In this document: one piece after another, positions 30,974 through 39,562 of the stretch | Position numbering within the stretch: the stretch's first letter is position 1 | How the letters are laid out: the number at the start of each line of letters is the position of its first letter | Source of the DNA: UBA9160 sp035489755 | GTDB lineage: Bacteria > Myxococcota_A > UBA9160 | Assembly (NCBI GenBank): GCA_035489755.1 | Contig: DATGZK010000039.1 | Location: 27,108 to 91,107 of the forward strand | DNA length: 64,000 bases | Reading direction: 5' to 3' | Program-made: the position numbers and the translations under genes | Notes under the pieces: generated by a model | The model's database searches: none | Told to the model about the DNA's origin: nothing | Seen by the model: the letters and a program-made list of their open reading frames with translations, nothing else

Positions 30974-33900
30974 AGCTCCGTGACGCGGCGCCCAAACAGG
31001 CCGTCGAGGTCCTCGAGCAGAGCCTCGCTGGGCCGCACGCCGCTTCCAAAAGACAGGATGGTCTCGCTCTCGTCCGGGATCAGCAGGTGGAGCTGGACGG
31101 CACACGGGCCGGGATGGGCGGCGAGCAAGTCCTTGAGCGCGGTCAGGCGATCGCGCGTCGCCTCGGTCGCAGTAATGTGGAGCCGCAGCTGAGACGAGAG
31201 CTTCTCCTCGGCACCCGCGAGCTCGAACACCTCGCGCACCAGGAGTTTGGGCGACTCACCGCCTTCGAGGGTCCCAGCGAGAAGAAGGGGCGTCACGCTT
31301 CCGGCATCACCCTGCGCCGCTGCGCGCCGGAGCACTGCCGAGAACTGGCCCCACACATCCGGGAAGAGCACGAGATCGAAGGCTCCCTCGAGGTCCTCGA
31401 GGACGCCGAAGCCCATGATCTTGCCCTTTTGCGTGCGAGTCTCGCGCAGCTGCGTAACGACGCCCCCGATGAGGACATCGCGTCCGGCTTTGCCTTCGAT
31501 GGTGCCCGCGGTGGTATCGCAAAAGCGCGAGAGTTGGGCGGCGTGGGGCGAGAGCGGGTGCCCCGTCACATAAAAGCCGAGCACTTCCTTCTCGTGAGCG
31601 AGGCGCTCGCGATCCGTCCACGCCGCGACCTGCGGCAGCACGGGCTCGAGCGACTCCCCCCCGCTTCGGGCGCCGAACAGGTTCGCTTGCCCGATCTCGC
31701 GGTCTCGCTGCGCCGCGGCGCCCGCCTCAAGCGCGGCGTCGAGACCCGCCCACGCCTGCGCCCGGTTGGGATGGAGCCCATCGAAGGCTCCGCACTTTAC
31801 GAGACTCTCCACCACGCGCCGATTCACGCGCCGACCGTCTGCTCGCCGGCAAAAGTCGAACAGACTCCCGAAGCGTTCTCCCGCGGCCCGGGCTTCGAGG
31901 ATCGCCTCGATCGCGCCTTCGCCCACGTTTTTTACGCCCGCGAGGCCGAAGCGGATCCCACCGGCCACCACCGTAAAGTCCCGGGAGGACTCGTTTACGT
32001 CCGGTGGGAGGACATCGATCTTGTGTTCGCGCGCGTGGGCGATGTAACGGGCGAGCTTCTCGTCGTTCCCTGTATCCGCGCTCATCAGCGCCGCGAGAAA
32101 CTCCCGGGGGTGATTCGCCTTCAGGTACGCGGTCTGGTAGGTGATGAGCGCGTATGCGGTGGAGTGCGACTTCGCGAAACCGTACTCTGCAAACTCGGCC
32201 ATCAGATCGAAAACCGCGTGGGCCTTCTTCTCTTCGATGTTGTTCTTCTTGCAGCCGGAAACGAAGCGCTCGCGTTGCATCGCCATTTCGTCTGGCTTTT
32301 TCTTGCCCATCGCGCGACGCAGAAGATCCGCTTCCCCGAGGCTGTAGCCGGCGACCTGATTGGCAATCTGCAGAACCTGGTCCTGGTACACGATCACGCC
32401 GAGCGTGTCTGCCGTGAGCTCTTCGAGCTCCGGCAGCACGTACTCGACCTTGGTGAGACCGTGTTTTCGAGAGACGTATTCGTCCACCATCCCGGAGCCG
32501 AGCGGCCCGGGCCGGTAGAGCGCGACGAGGGGGATGATCTCCTTAAAGCTTCGCGGTTTGAGCTTCACCACGAGCTCGGTCATTCCGGACGATTCCACCT
32601 GAAAGACGCCGTCGGTATCACCCCGGGAGAGCAGGTCGTAGCTGAGCGCATCGTTGAGGGGGATCTTCTCAATCGAGAACTCGGGGAATCCGCCCTGGCG
32701 GATGCGTTCCTCGGCGTCGGAAATGACGGTCAGGGTTTTGAGCCCGAGAAAGTCGAACTTGATGAGGCCGATCCGATCCACGCACTTCATGTCGTACTGG
32801 GTCACCGCAGCCCCGGACTTCGGGTCGCGATAGAGCGGTACGAGCTCGATTAGCGGGCGGTCGCCGATCACGACGCCGGCCGCGTGGGTCGAGGCATGAC
32901 GCGTGAGGCCCTCGAGCCGGCGCGCGATCTCGACCACGCGCTTCACCTGGCCGTCGGCTTCGACCCGCGCACGCAGCTCTCCGGACTGTTCGAGGGCCTC
33001 CTCGAGCGTGATTCCCAGCGTCTCGGGGACGAGCTTCGCGACGCGGTCGACGTCGCCGTAGGAAAGGCCAAGGACGCGTCCTACATCGCGAATCGCCGCC
33101 CGTGCCTGGAGCTTGCCGAAGGTGATGATCTGCGCGACGCGCTTCTCGTCATCGCCCTTGCCGTCATATTTGGCGGCGACATAGCTGATCACTTGGTCTC
33201 GCCCGCGGATACAGAAGTCGACGTCGATGTCGGGCAGTGAAATGCGCTCGGGATTCAGGAAGCGCTCGAAGATGATGTCGTACTCAATCGGATCAATCCC
33301 GGTGATGCCGAGGCTGTAAGCCACGAGGCTGCCGGCCGACGAGCCGCGGCCGGGACCCACGGGAATGCCGCACCTTCGCGCATAACCGATGAAGTCCGCC
33401 ACGATGAGGAAGTACCCGGCGAAGCCCATGGAACCGATCACGTGGAGCTCATGCTCCATGCGTTTCACATACTCGGCAGACTCCCGTCGGAAGGGCTCGT
33501 CCGGCGCATGCCCCAAGCGCTGGCGCAGGCCCGACCAGGCCTCGCACGCGAGCACAGCCTCGCGCGTCTCCCCTGCGGGCACCTGGAACTCCGGCAGGTG
33601 ATAGGAGCCGAGTTCGAGCTCGAGGTTGCAGCGCTCCGCGATCTCGAGCGTTCCAGCGATGGCCGAGGGATGGTCGCGAAACAGTTCCGCCATCTCTTCG
33701 CCCGAGCGCACGTAGAAGCCTCGGCCGTCAAAGCGAAAACGCTGCGGGTCTTCGAGCGTGGTTGCGGTGCCGATGCACAGCAGCGCCTCGTGCGGCTCGT
33801 GGTCCTCGCTCGTGAGATAGTGCGCGTCGTTGGTGGCGACGAGGGGCAGGCGCAGATCCACCGCCATCTTGAGCAGCTCTGCATTCACGAGGTCCTGACC

Positions 33901-34464
33901 GGCAATGCCGTGGCGCTGGAGTTCGAGGTAGTAGCGGCCGTCGAAGATGCGCGAGAACTCCTCCACGAGGCGCCAGGCTGTCTCGGGCTGGCCCCCGACG
34001 ATGGCGCGCGAGACCAGAGAAGAAAGGCAGCCCGACGTCGCGATGAGGCCGGTGTTTCGCTCTCGCAAGAGGTCGAGGTCGATGCGCGGCTTGTAGTAGA
34101 AGCCCTCGAGGTAGCCCTTCGAGACCAGGTACACGAGGTTGCGATAGCCGACCTCGTCCATCGCCAGCAGCAGGAGGTGCGAAATGGCGTCAAAGCCCGA
34201 GGCGTCTTTTTCCCGTTTTTCCTTCTCAAAACGCGAGCCCGCCGCCACATACACTTCGCAACCCAGGATCGGCTTCACACCCGCGTTTCGGGCGGAGTCG
34301 TAGAACTCGATCGCACCGAACAGGTTGCCATGGTCCGTCATGGCCACCGCCGGCTGGCCCAAGGCCTTCACGCGCTCGAAAAGCGGCCGGTGTTTGATGG
34401 CTCCGTCAAGGAGCGAGTACTGGGTGTGAAGGTGCAGGTGGACGAAGGGGACGTTCGGCACCAC
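30964..34464 (-). CDS. dnaE: DNA polymerase III alpha subunit
   Basis: The 1166-aa replicative polymerase of normal length. The N-terminal PHP domain starts F-V-H-L-H-L-H-T-Q-Y-S-L-L-D-G. Catalytic aspartates are in L-P-D-I-D-V-D-F-C, with the palm continuing G-P-G-R-G-S-S-A-G-S-L-V-A-Y. Tandem HhH and OB-fold (around V-L-I-G-G-V-V-T-Q-L-R-E-T-R-T) close the C-terminus. Translation starts at one of two consecutive GTG codons directly after the guaA stop. Confidence 0.98.
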   Translation of the reverse strand: MVPNVPFVHLHLHTQYSLLDGAIKHRPLFERVKALGQPAVAMTDHGNLFGAIEFYDSARNAGVKPILGCEVYVAAGSRFEKEKREKDASGFDAISHLLLLAMDEVGYRNLVYLVSKGYLEGFYYKPRIDLDLLRERNTGLIATSGCLSSLVSRAIVGGQPETAWRLVEEFSRIFDGRYYLELQRHGIAGQDLVNAELLKMAVDLRLPLVATNDAHYLTSEDHEPHEALLCIGTATTLEDPQRFRFDGRGFYVRSGEEMAELFRDHPSAIAGTLEIAERCNLELELGSYHLPEFQVPAGETREAVLACEAWSGLRQRLGHAPDEPFRRESAEYVKRMEHELHVIGSMGFAGYFLIVADFIGYARRCGIPVGPGRGSSAGSLVAYSLGITGIDPIEYDIIFERFLNPERISLPDIDVDFCIRGRDQVISYVAAKYDGKGDDEKRVAQIITFGKLQARAAIRDVGRVLGLSYGDVDRVAKLVPETLGITLEEALEQSGELRARVEADGQVKRVVEIARRLEGLTRHASTHAAGVVIGDRPLIELVPLYRDPKSGAAVTQYDMKCVDRIGLIKFDFLGLKTLTVISDAEERIRQGGFPEFSIEKIPLNDALSYDLLSRGDTDGVFQVESSGMTELVVKLKPRSFKEIIPLVALYRPGPLGSGMVDEYVSRKHGLTKVEYVLPELEELTADTLGVIVYQDQVLQIANQVAGYSLGEADLLRRAMGKKKPDEMAMQRERFVSGCKKNNIEEKKAHAVFDLMAEFAEYGFAKSHSTAYALITYQTAYLKANHPREFLAALMSADTGNDEKLARYIAHAREHKIDVLPPDVNESSRDFTVVAGGIRFGLAGVKNVGEGAIEAILEARAAGERFGSLFDFCRRADGRRVNRRVVESLVKCGAFDGLHPNRAQAWAGLDAALEAGAAAQRDREIGQANLFGARSGGESLEPVLPQVAAWTDRERLAHEKEVLGFYVTGHPLSPHAAQLSRFCDTTAGTIEGKAGRDVLIGGVVTQLRETRTQKGKIMGFGVLEDLEGAFDLVLFPDVWGQFSAVLRRAAAQGDAGSVTPLLLAGTLEGGESPKLLVREVFELAGAEEKLSSQLRLHITATEATRDRLTALKDLLAAHPGPCAVQLHLLIPDESETILSFGSGVRPSEALLEDLDGLFGRRVTELCV

Positions 34465-36009
34465 CTACTCCCATTCGATGGTGGCCGGAGGCTTCGACGA
34501 AACGTCGTACACCACCCGGTTCACGCCCTTTACCTCATTCGTGATGCGGCTCGAGATGGTCGCCAGGACCTCGGCCGGCATCCGTGCCCAGTCCGCGGTC
34601 ATGCCGTCCACGGAGGTCACGCAGCGCAGCGCGACGGCATTCTCGTAGGTCCGCTCGTCCCCCATCACCCCGACACTCTGCAGGGGGAGGAAGACCGCGA
34701 ACGCCTGCCAGATTCGATCGTACTCGCCGGAGCGTCGGAGCTCCTCGATCAGGATGGCATCTGCGCGACGGAGGATGGCGAGCCGCTCGGGGGTCACCTC
34801 GCCGATGACCCGGATCGCGAGCCCGGGACCCGGGAAGGGATGGCGGCCGAGGATGGCCGCTGGAAGACCGAGCTGGCGACCCACCTCCCGCACCTCGTCC
34901 TTGAAGAGCTCGCGCAGGGGCTCGATCAGGGAAAGCTGCATCGCATCGGGGAGACCTCCCACGTTGTGGTGGGTCTTGATGGTCGCCGATGGACCCCGCA
35001 CCGACACGCTCTCAATCACATCGGGATAGAGAGTGCCCTGGACCAGGAACTTGACATCGCCGAGCTGGCGGGCGTGCTCTTCAAAGACCTCGATGAACTG
35101 GTGCCCGATGATGCGACGCTTGCGCTCGGGATCGATGACGCCGCGCAGGGCGGCGAGGAATCGCTCGCTCGCGTCCACGGCCACGAGGCGAATGCCGAGG
35201 CTCTCGCGGAAAACCTGTTGAACCTCCTCGGGCTCGCGCTCCCGCAGGAGACCGTGGTCGACGAAAATACAGACCAGCTGGTCGCCGATTGCGCGATGCA
35301 CCAAGGCGGCGGCGACGGAGGAGTCGACTCCGCCGGAGAGTGCGCACACGACGCGTGCCGTCCCGACCTTCTGGCGGATGCGCTCGACCACCTCTTCGGC
35401 GAAGGCCTGCATGGTCCAGGCGGGCGGACAGCCGCAGATTCTGTGGACGAAGTTCGCATAGATCTCGCTCCCGGATTCCGTGTGCGAGACCTCGGGATGG
35501 AACTGCAGCCCCCAGATCGGCCGATCCACGTGACGGATTGCCGCAAAGGGGGAGCCTTCGCTGGTCGCAAGGACGGTGAAGCCGGGGGGAAGGCGCAGTA
35601 CGCGGTCTCCGTGGCTCATCCAGACCACGCGTTCCGCCCGCCCCTTGGGCCCGGCGAAGAGCGGATCCTCGCGTTCGAGCTTTAAGAGGGCGCGCCCGTA
35701 CTCCCTGCGCTCCGCCTTCTCGACCAAACCTCCGAGCTGCTTGGCCAGCAGCTGAAGGCCGTAGCAGATGCCGAGCAGGGGCCTTCCGAGCTCGAACAGC
35801 GCGGGGTCCAGCTGAGGCGATCCCGGATCCAGCACGCTTGCCGGGCCACCCGAGAGCACGATGCCGGCGGGGTCGAAGGCGCGCACCGCCTCGAGGGACA
35901 TGTTGTAGGGATGGATTTCGCAGTAGACATTCTGCTCGCGAATCCGGCGCGCGATGAGCTGCGTGTATTGCGCACCAAAATCGAGGATCAGGATCCGCGA
36001 AGGTTTCAC
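34465..36009 (-). CDS. guaA: GMP synthase (glutamine-hydrolysing)
   Basis: A 514-aa bifunctional enzyme turning XMP to GMP. The glutamine amidotransferase domain has the nucleophile in L-L-G-I-C-Y-G and the His/Glu pair in Q-F-H-P-E. The ATP pyrophosphatase loop is A-L-S-G-G-V-D-S-S-V-A-A, and the C-terminal dimer domain ends K-P-P-A-T-I-E-W-E. Start is GTG 36009, 9 bp after guaB, so the two GMP-pathway genes form an operon with dnaE behind. Confidence 0.98.
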   Translation of the reverse strand: MKPSRILILDFGAQYTQLIARRIREQNVYCEIHPYNMSLEAVRAFDPAGIVLSGGPASVLDPGSPQLDPALFELGRPLLGICYGLQLLAKQLGGLVEKAERREYGRALLKLEREDPLFAGPKGRAERVVWMSHGDRVLRLPPGFTVLATSEGSPFAAIRHVDRPIWGLQFHPEVSHTESGSEIYANFVHRICGCPPAWTMQAFAEEVVERIRQKVGTARVVCALSGGVDSSVAAALVHRAIGDQLVCIFVDHGLLREREPEEVQQVFRESLGIRLVAVDASERFLAALRGVIDPERKRRIIGHQFIEVFEEHARQLGDVKFLVQGTLYPDVIESVSVRGPSATIKTHHNVGGLPDAMQLSLIEPLRELFKDEVREVGRQLGLPAAILGRHPFPGPGLAIRVIGEVTPERLAILRRADAILIEELRRSGEYDRIWQAFAVFLPLQSVGVMGDERTYENAVALRCVTSVDGMTADWARMPAEVLATISSRITNEVKGVNRVVYDVSSKPPATIEWE

Positions 36010-36018
36010 GCTGCGAGC

Positions 36019-37485
36019 CTACTCAATCCAGTAGTTCGGAGCTTCCTTGGTGATGATGACGTCGTGCACGTGGCTCTCTTGGAGGCCGGCCGACGAGATC
36101 TTCACGAAGCGCGCCTTGGCCCTGAGCTCGGAGAGATTCGCCGCGCCCACGTAGCCCATGCCTGAGCGAACTCCTCCGAGCATCTGATAGACGCTGTTGG
36201 AGAGGCTGCCGCGGTACGGCACCCGGCCTTCGATGCCCTCGGGGACGAGCTTCGTGGTGTCGTCGACCTCCGCCTGGAAGTAGCGGTCTCGGCTCCGTCC
36301 GCTGCTCATGGCACCGATCGAGCCCATGCCCCGGTAGATCTTGTAGGAGCGGCCCTGGTAGAGGACGACTTCGCCGGGCGCCTCATCGGTGCCCGCGAAC
36401 AGGGAGCCAATCATCACGGTGGAGGCCCCTCCGGCCAGCGCCTTTAGGACGTCGCCGGAGTACTTGATGCCGCCATCGGAGATCACTGGGATTCCGAAGC
36501 GGCTTGCCACCTGGGCGCAGTCGAACACGGCCGTGAACTGGGGGACGCCGACTCCGGTCACCACCCGCGTGGTGCAGATCGAGCCGGGCCCGACGCCCAC
36601 TTTCACCGCGGAGACGCCGGCCTTGATGAGCTCCTCCGTTCCCTCAGCCGTCGCGACGTTGCCGCCGATGATCGCGAGGTCTGGGTGGCTGCGCCGCAGC
36701 TGCCGCACCATTTCGAGCACGCTCGCCGCTTGCCCGTGGGCAGTATCCACGACAACGACATCCACTCCGGCTTCGATCAGCGCTTCGGCGCGCTCGAGCT
36801 GATCGCGGCCTACCCCCACGGCTGCACCGCAGCGCAGCCGGCCGAGCCCGTCCTTTGCTGCGTTCGGGTAGCGCTCGTTTTTCTCGATGTCTTTGATCGT
36901 GATGAGGCCCCGCAGATTCCCCTCGTGGTCGACCACGAGCAGCTTCTCGATGCGGTGCTCGTGCAGCAGCTCCTTGGCGCGCTCGAGCGTCGTGCCCGGG
37001 GGCACGGTCACCAGGTTCTCCTTCGTCATGACCTTGGAGATCTCCTGGCTCTTGTCTTTCACAAAGCGCAGGTCGCGGTTGGTGAGAATCCCAACGGCCT
37101 TGCCCTCGCGTGTCACCGGGACCCCAGAGATCCGGTAGCGCGCCATCACTTCGAGCGCCTCGTAGATGCGTTGCTCGGGGCGCATCGTGATGGGATCGAC
37201 GATCATGCCAGACTCGGAGCGCTTGACCTTGTCCACTTCCGACGCCTGCTCGGCAATCGAAAGATTGCGATGCAAGATGCCGATGCCCCCGTTCTGGGCC
37301 ATACAGATCGCGGTCTGGTGCTCGGTCACGGTATCCATGGCCGACGAAACCAGGGGCGTGTGGAGTGCGATCTCGCGGGTGAGGAACGTCCGCAGATCGA
37401 CGTCCTTGGGCAAGATGTCCGAGGCGCCAGGCACGAGGAGGACGTCGTCAAACGTCAGGCCCTCGCGGATGCGGCTATCGGTCAT
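36019..37485 (-). CDS. guaB: IMP dehydrogenase
   Basis: A 488-aa enzyme oxidising IMP to XMP, the committed step to GMP. The TIM barrel is interrupted by two CBS domains (about 95-205). The catalytic loop G-P-G-S-I-C-T-T-R contains the active-site Cys; the flap includes R-G-M-G-S-I-G-A-M, and the C-terminus has G-Y-V-G-A. Length and order are normal. The CBS pair may sense purine nucleotides, as known in bacterial IMPDHs. Confidence 0.98.
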   Translation of the reverse strand: MTDSRIREGLTFDDVLLVPGASDILPKDVDLRTFLTREIALHTPLVSSAMDTVTEHQTAICMAQNGGIGILHRNLSIAEQASEVDKVKRSESGMIVDPITMRPEQRIYEALEVMARYRISGVPVTREGKAVGILTNRDLRFVKDKSQEISKVMTKENLVTVPPGTTLERAKELLHEHRIEKLLVVDHEGNLRGLITIKDIEKNERYPNAAKDGLGRLRCGAAVGVGRDQLERAEALIEAGVDVVVVDTAHGQAASVLEMVRQLRRSHPDLAIIGGNVATAEGTEELIKAGVSAVKVGVGPGSICTTRVVTGVGVPQFTAVFDCAQVASRFGIPVISDGGIKYSGDVLKALAGGASTVMIGSLFAGTDEAPGEVVLYQGRSYKIYRGMGSIGAMSSGRSRDRYFQAEVDDTTKLVPEGIEGRVPYRGSLSNSVYQMLGGVRSGMGYVGAANLSELRAKARFVKISSAGLQESHVHDVIITKEAPNYWIE

Positions 37486-37538
37486 GATGTCTGCGGAAGC
37501 TCCGGGCTTTTGTGGGACAACCGAGATGGTCGCGCAGT

Positions 37539-37985
37539 CTAGAGGTCGGTCTGCGAGCGGTCAACCGCATTCCGCACGAGGGGCTCAAGGCCTGCCCGCA
37601 AGAGCGCAGCCGCGTCGCACGCGATCGCTTCGGCGAGCCGGCACGCCGCGCGGGGCGCGTCGTCGGCGAGACGGCGAAACGCGCTCCGCCGCAGCAGGAG
37701 AACGCAGCACGCGCTATCGGCGACCGCCGAGGCTTCGCGCGGACCCACCGCCACAAGAGACACTGCGCCAAGGGCGGTCCCCGGGCCGACGCTGCCGAGC
37801 TCGCCCGCGCGGCTGCTTTCAAGGCGCACCCGGCCTTCCACCACAAGCACGAGCCCGCTCGCCTCCTCTCGCTCCCGGAACAGCACGTCTCCGGGTTCGA
37901 GTTCGATCCGTTCGAGCTCGTCGGCCAGAACTTCGCGCTCCTCCTCCGAGAGCTCTTCGAACAGTGCGAATCGCTTGAGATCCAT
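37539..37985 (-). CDS. Cyclic-nucleotide-binding-fold protein without HTH
   Basis: A 148-aa protein consisting mostly of one cNMP-binding fold: F-E-E-L-S-E-E-E-R-E-V-L-A, L-E-P-G-D-V-L-F-R-E and L-V-V-E-G-R-V-R-L. The phosphate-binding cassette reads L-G-A-V-S-L...P-R-E-A-S-A: the Arg is present, but the Glu that normally holds the ribose is Ala. No DNA-binding domain follows, so it is not a CRP regulator. ATG 37985 comes 5 nt after the stop of the receiver/DUF4388 gene. It may bind another ligand or only a protein. Confidence 0.82.
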   Translation of the reverse strand: MDLKRFALFEELSEEEREVLADELERIELEPGDVLFREREEASGLVLVVEGRVRLESSRAGELGSVGPGTALGAVSLVAVGPREASAVADSACCVLLLRRSAFRRLADDAPRAACRLAEAIACDAAALLRAGLEPLVRNAVDRSQTDL

Positions 37986-37990
37986 CGCGC

Positions 37991-39562
37991 TCACGGCAGA
38001 ATCCTGGCCAGCAGGCTGCGCAAAAGGACCCGGGGTTCCTTCGCACTCTCGAGGGGAACGAGGAAAAGCGAGGCCTCGTCGAGAAGCGAGAGGTTCTCGC
38101 GCAGCTCCTCGGGCAGCGCGCGTTCGCCTTTGCGCAGCAGCATGACGTAGAAGGTGCGTGCGCGCGGGAGCGAGCGCAGAGCGTCCGCGGCGCGCTGAAT
38201 CCGCCCCGCTGCCTCTGCCACGGGCGCCTCCAGCAGAAGGACCGAGCCAAGTGCGCGCTGCCCTGCAAGGCGCCAGAGCGGAGCGAGTTCGGCGCCGGCC
38301 GGTACGTGGATGAGCTCGATCCCAGATTGTGCGTCCACCGGGATCCGCCCCAGGCGCTGAAGGGCGCCCTCGGAACACACCTCGCCGCGCTCGCCCAGCG
38401 CGGGGTCGAGCTGGGCACCGGGAAGGCCCCGGAAAAGTCCGAGGAAAGCGCGCATCGCTTCGCGATCCGAGGCAAGCAGGAGGAGCTTGGCATCCGCGCC
38501 CCCGGGTCGGCCGCCGGCGCTATCGGTCCACTCGCGCAGCCGCCTGGCCTGGGCGGCGGTAAAGAGGGCTTCGCTCGGGTGCGCGGGCGTTACGGAGGGC
38601 GCGCGGCGGATTTGCACGATGCCGCGCTCCACCAACGTTTGCAGGGTGCGCAGAACCTGATAGTCGGGATACGAGCAGTGGTCGACGACCTCCTGCACCC
38701 GGCCGTAGATCTCAAGCAGCAGCAGCACCTCCTGCGTCAGCGGATGCACGATGTTCGGCAGCTCCGTGCTCTTGACCCGTAGCGAGACCTGGCCATCCAG
38801 CGGGGGGAGCCCTCCGGCTGCGCGCTCCCATTCGTCGAGCTGCCGCATGCCCTCCATCAGCAGCGCCCGGGTAGGCGTCTGGATGCGCACGGCGACCGAC
38901 ACCCGGGTCTGGGTGAACGCGAAGGAGCCGCCCTTCCAGGCGAGGAGCCGATAGAGAGCCTTCTCGCCCTCGACCGATCCCACACACGCCTGGACCACAT
39001 TGCCGTCCTGCACGTACAGGCGGCCTCTTTCCTCGCGACCGTCGGGATCGCGGCGCTCGAGGTCAATCGTTCCGGTCTTGCGGTTTAGGTGGAAGAGCTG
39101 CAGCAGATCCGGGAGGGGAATCTGCGAGATCTTGCCTTCGACCTCGCGGTCGCCCTCCCCGCTTCGCTCCATGGCCTCGATGCGTGCCTGCTGCGCGCGC
39201 ATCGCGTCGACCCTCTGGAGCACCTCCTCCGCAGGAGCGGCCGGGGACAAGAGCTCGTCCGCAAAGGACGCCGAGCCCGCAAACCCCGGCTCTCCGAGGA
39301 CGACGAGCCGGACGGCCTGGGTGCGGGGGTTCGAGCGCAAGATCTCGGCGAGCTTGGGCGCATCGATGAGAGGCAGTCCCTCGGGCAGGATGAGGACGTC
39401 GGGGATCTCCGCCAGCGCCGCCTCGAGAGCGGCCGCGCCGTGGCGCACGAGGTGGGCGTCGTAGCCCCGAGCCACGCAGGCCTGCTCCAGGCGCTTGGCG
39501 CGATCGAGATCGCCATCGGCGATCAGAACGAGGCCCCCCTGTGTCGCGCGACGCCGCTTCAT
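37991..39562 (-). CDS. Receiver-like/DUF4388 protein with degenerate GTPase-like tail
   Basis: A 523-aa protein. The N-terminal receiver fold keeps the early acid (I-A-D-G-D), but the phosphoacceptor position reads L-I-L-P-E where L-x-x-D is expected, so it is probably a pseudo-receiver. Residues of about 145-300 match DUF4388 (I-S-Q-I-P-L-P-D-L-L-Q-L-F, K-T-G-T-I-D-L, G-x-L-Y-V-Q-D-G-N-V-V-Q-A). The C-terminal 170 residues resemble the Ras-like domain attached to DUF4388 in gliding and motility proteins, but the P-loop position (L-L-L-L-A-S-D-R-E-A) lacks G-x-x-x-x-G-K. It overlaps the upstream response regulator gene by ATGA. Confidence 0.78.
   Translation of the reverse strand: MKRRRATQGGLVLIADGDLDRAKRLEQACVARGYDAHLVRHGAAALEAALAEIPDVLILPEGLPLIDAPKLAEILRSNPRTQAVRLVVLGEPGFAGSASFADELLSPAAPAEEVLQRVDAMRAQQARIEAMERSGEGDREVEGKISQIPLPDLLQLFHLNRKTGTIDLERRDPDGREERGRLYVQDGNVVQACVGSVEGEKALYRLLAWKGGSFAFTQTRVSVAVRIQTPTRALLMEGMRQLDEWERAAGGLPPLDGQVSLRVKSTELPNIVHPLTQEVLLLLEIYGRVQEVVDHCSYPDYQVLRTLQTLVERGIVQIRRAPSVTPAHPSEALFTAAQARRLREWTDSAGGRPGGADAKLLLLASDREAMRAFLGLFRGLPGAQLDPALGERGEVCSEGALQRLGRIPVDAQSGIELIHVPAGAELAPLWRLAGQRALGSVLLLEAPVAEAAGRIQRAADALRSLPRARTFYVMLLRKGERALPEELRENLSLLDEASLFLVPLESAKEPRVLLRSLLARILP

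Noticed and set aside
33442..35685. A 747-codon plus-strand frame antisense to dnaE and guaA
   Set aside because: Composition is that of a reverse-strand shadow and the real genes are unmistakable. The similar frames at 23051-25201, 31087-32853 and 49188-51155 were rejected for the same reason.
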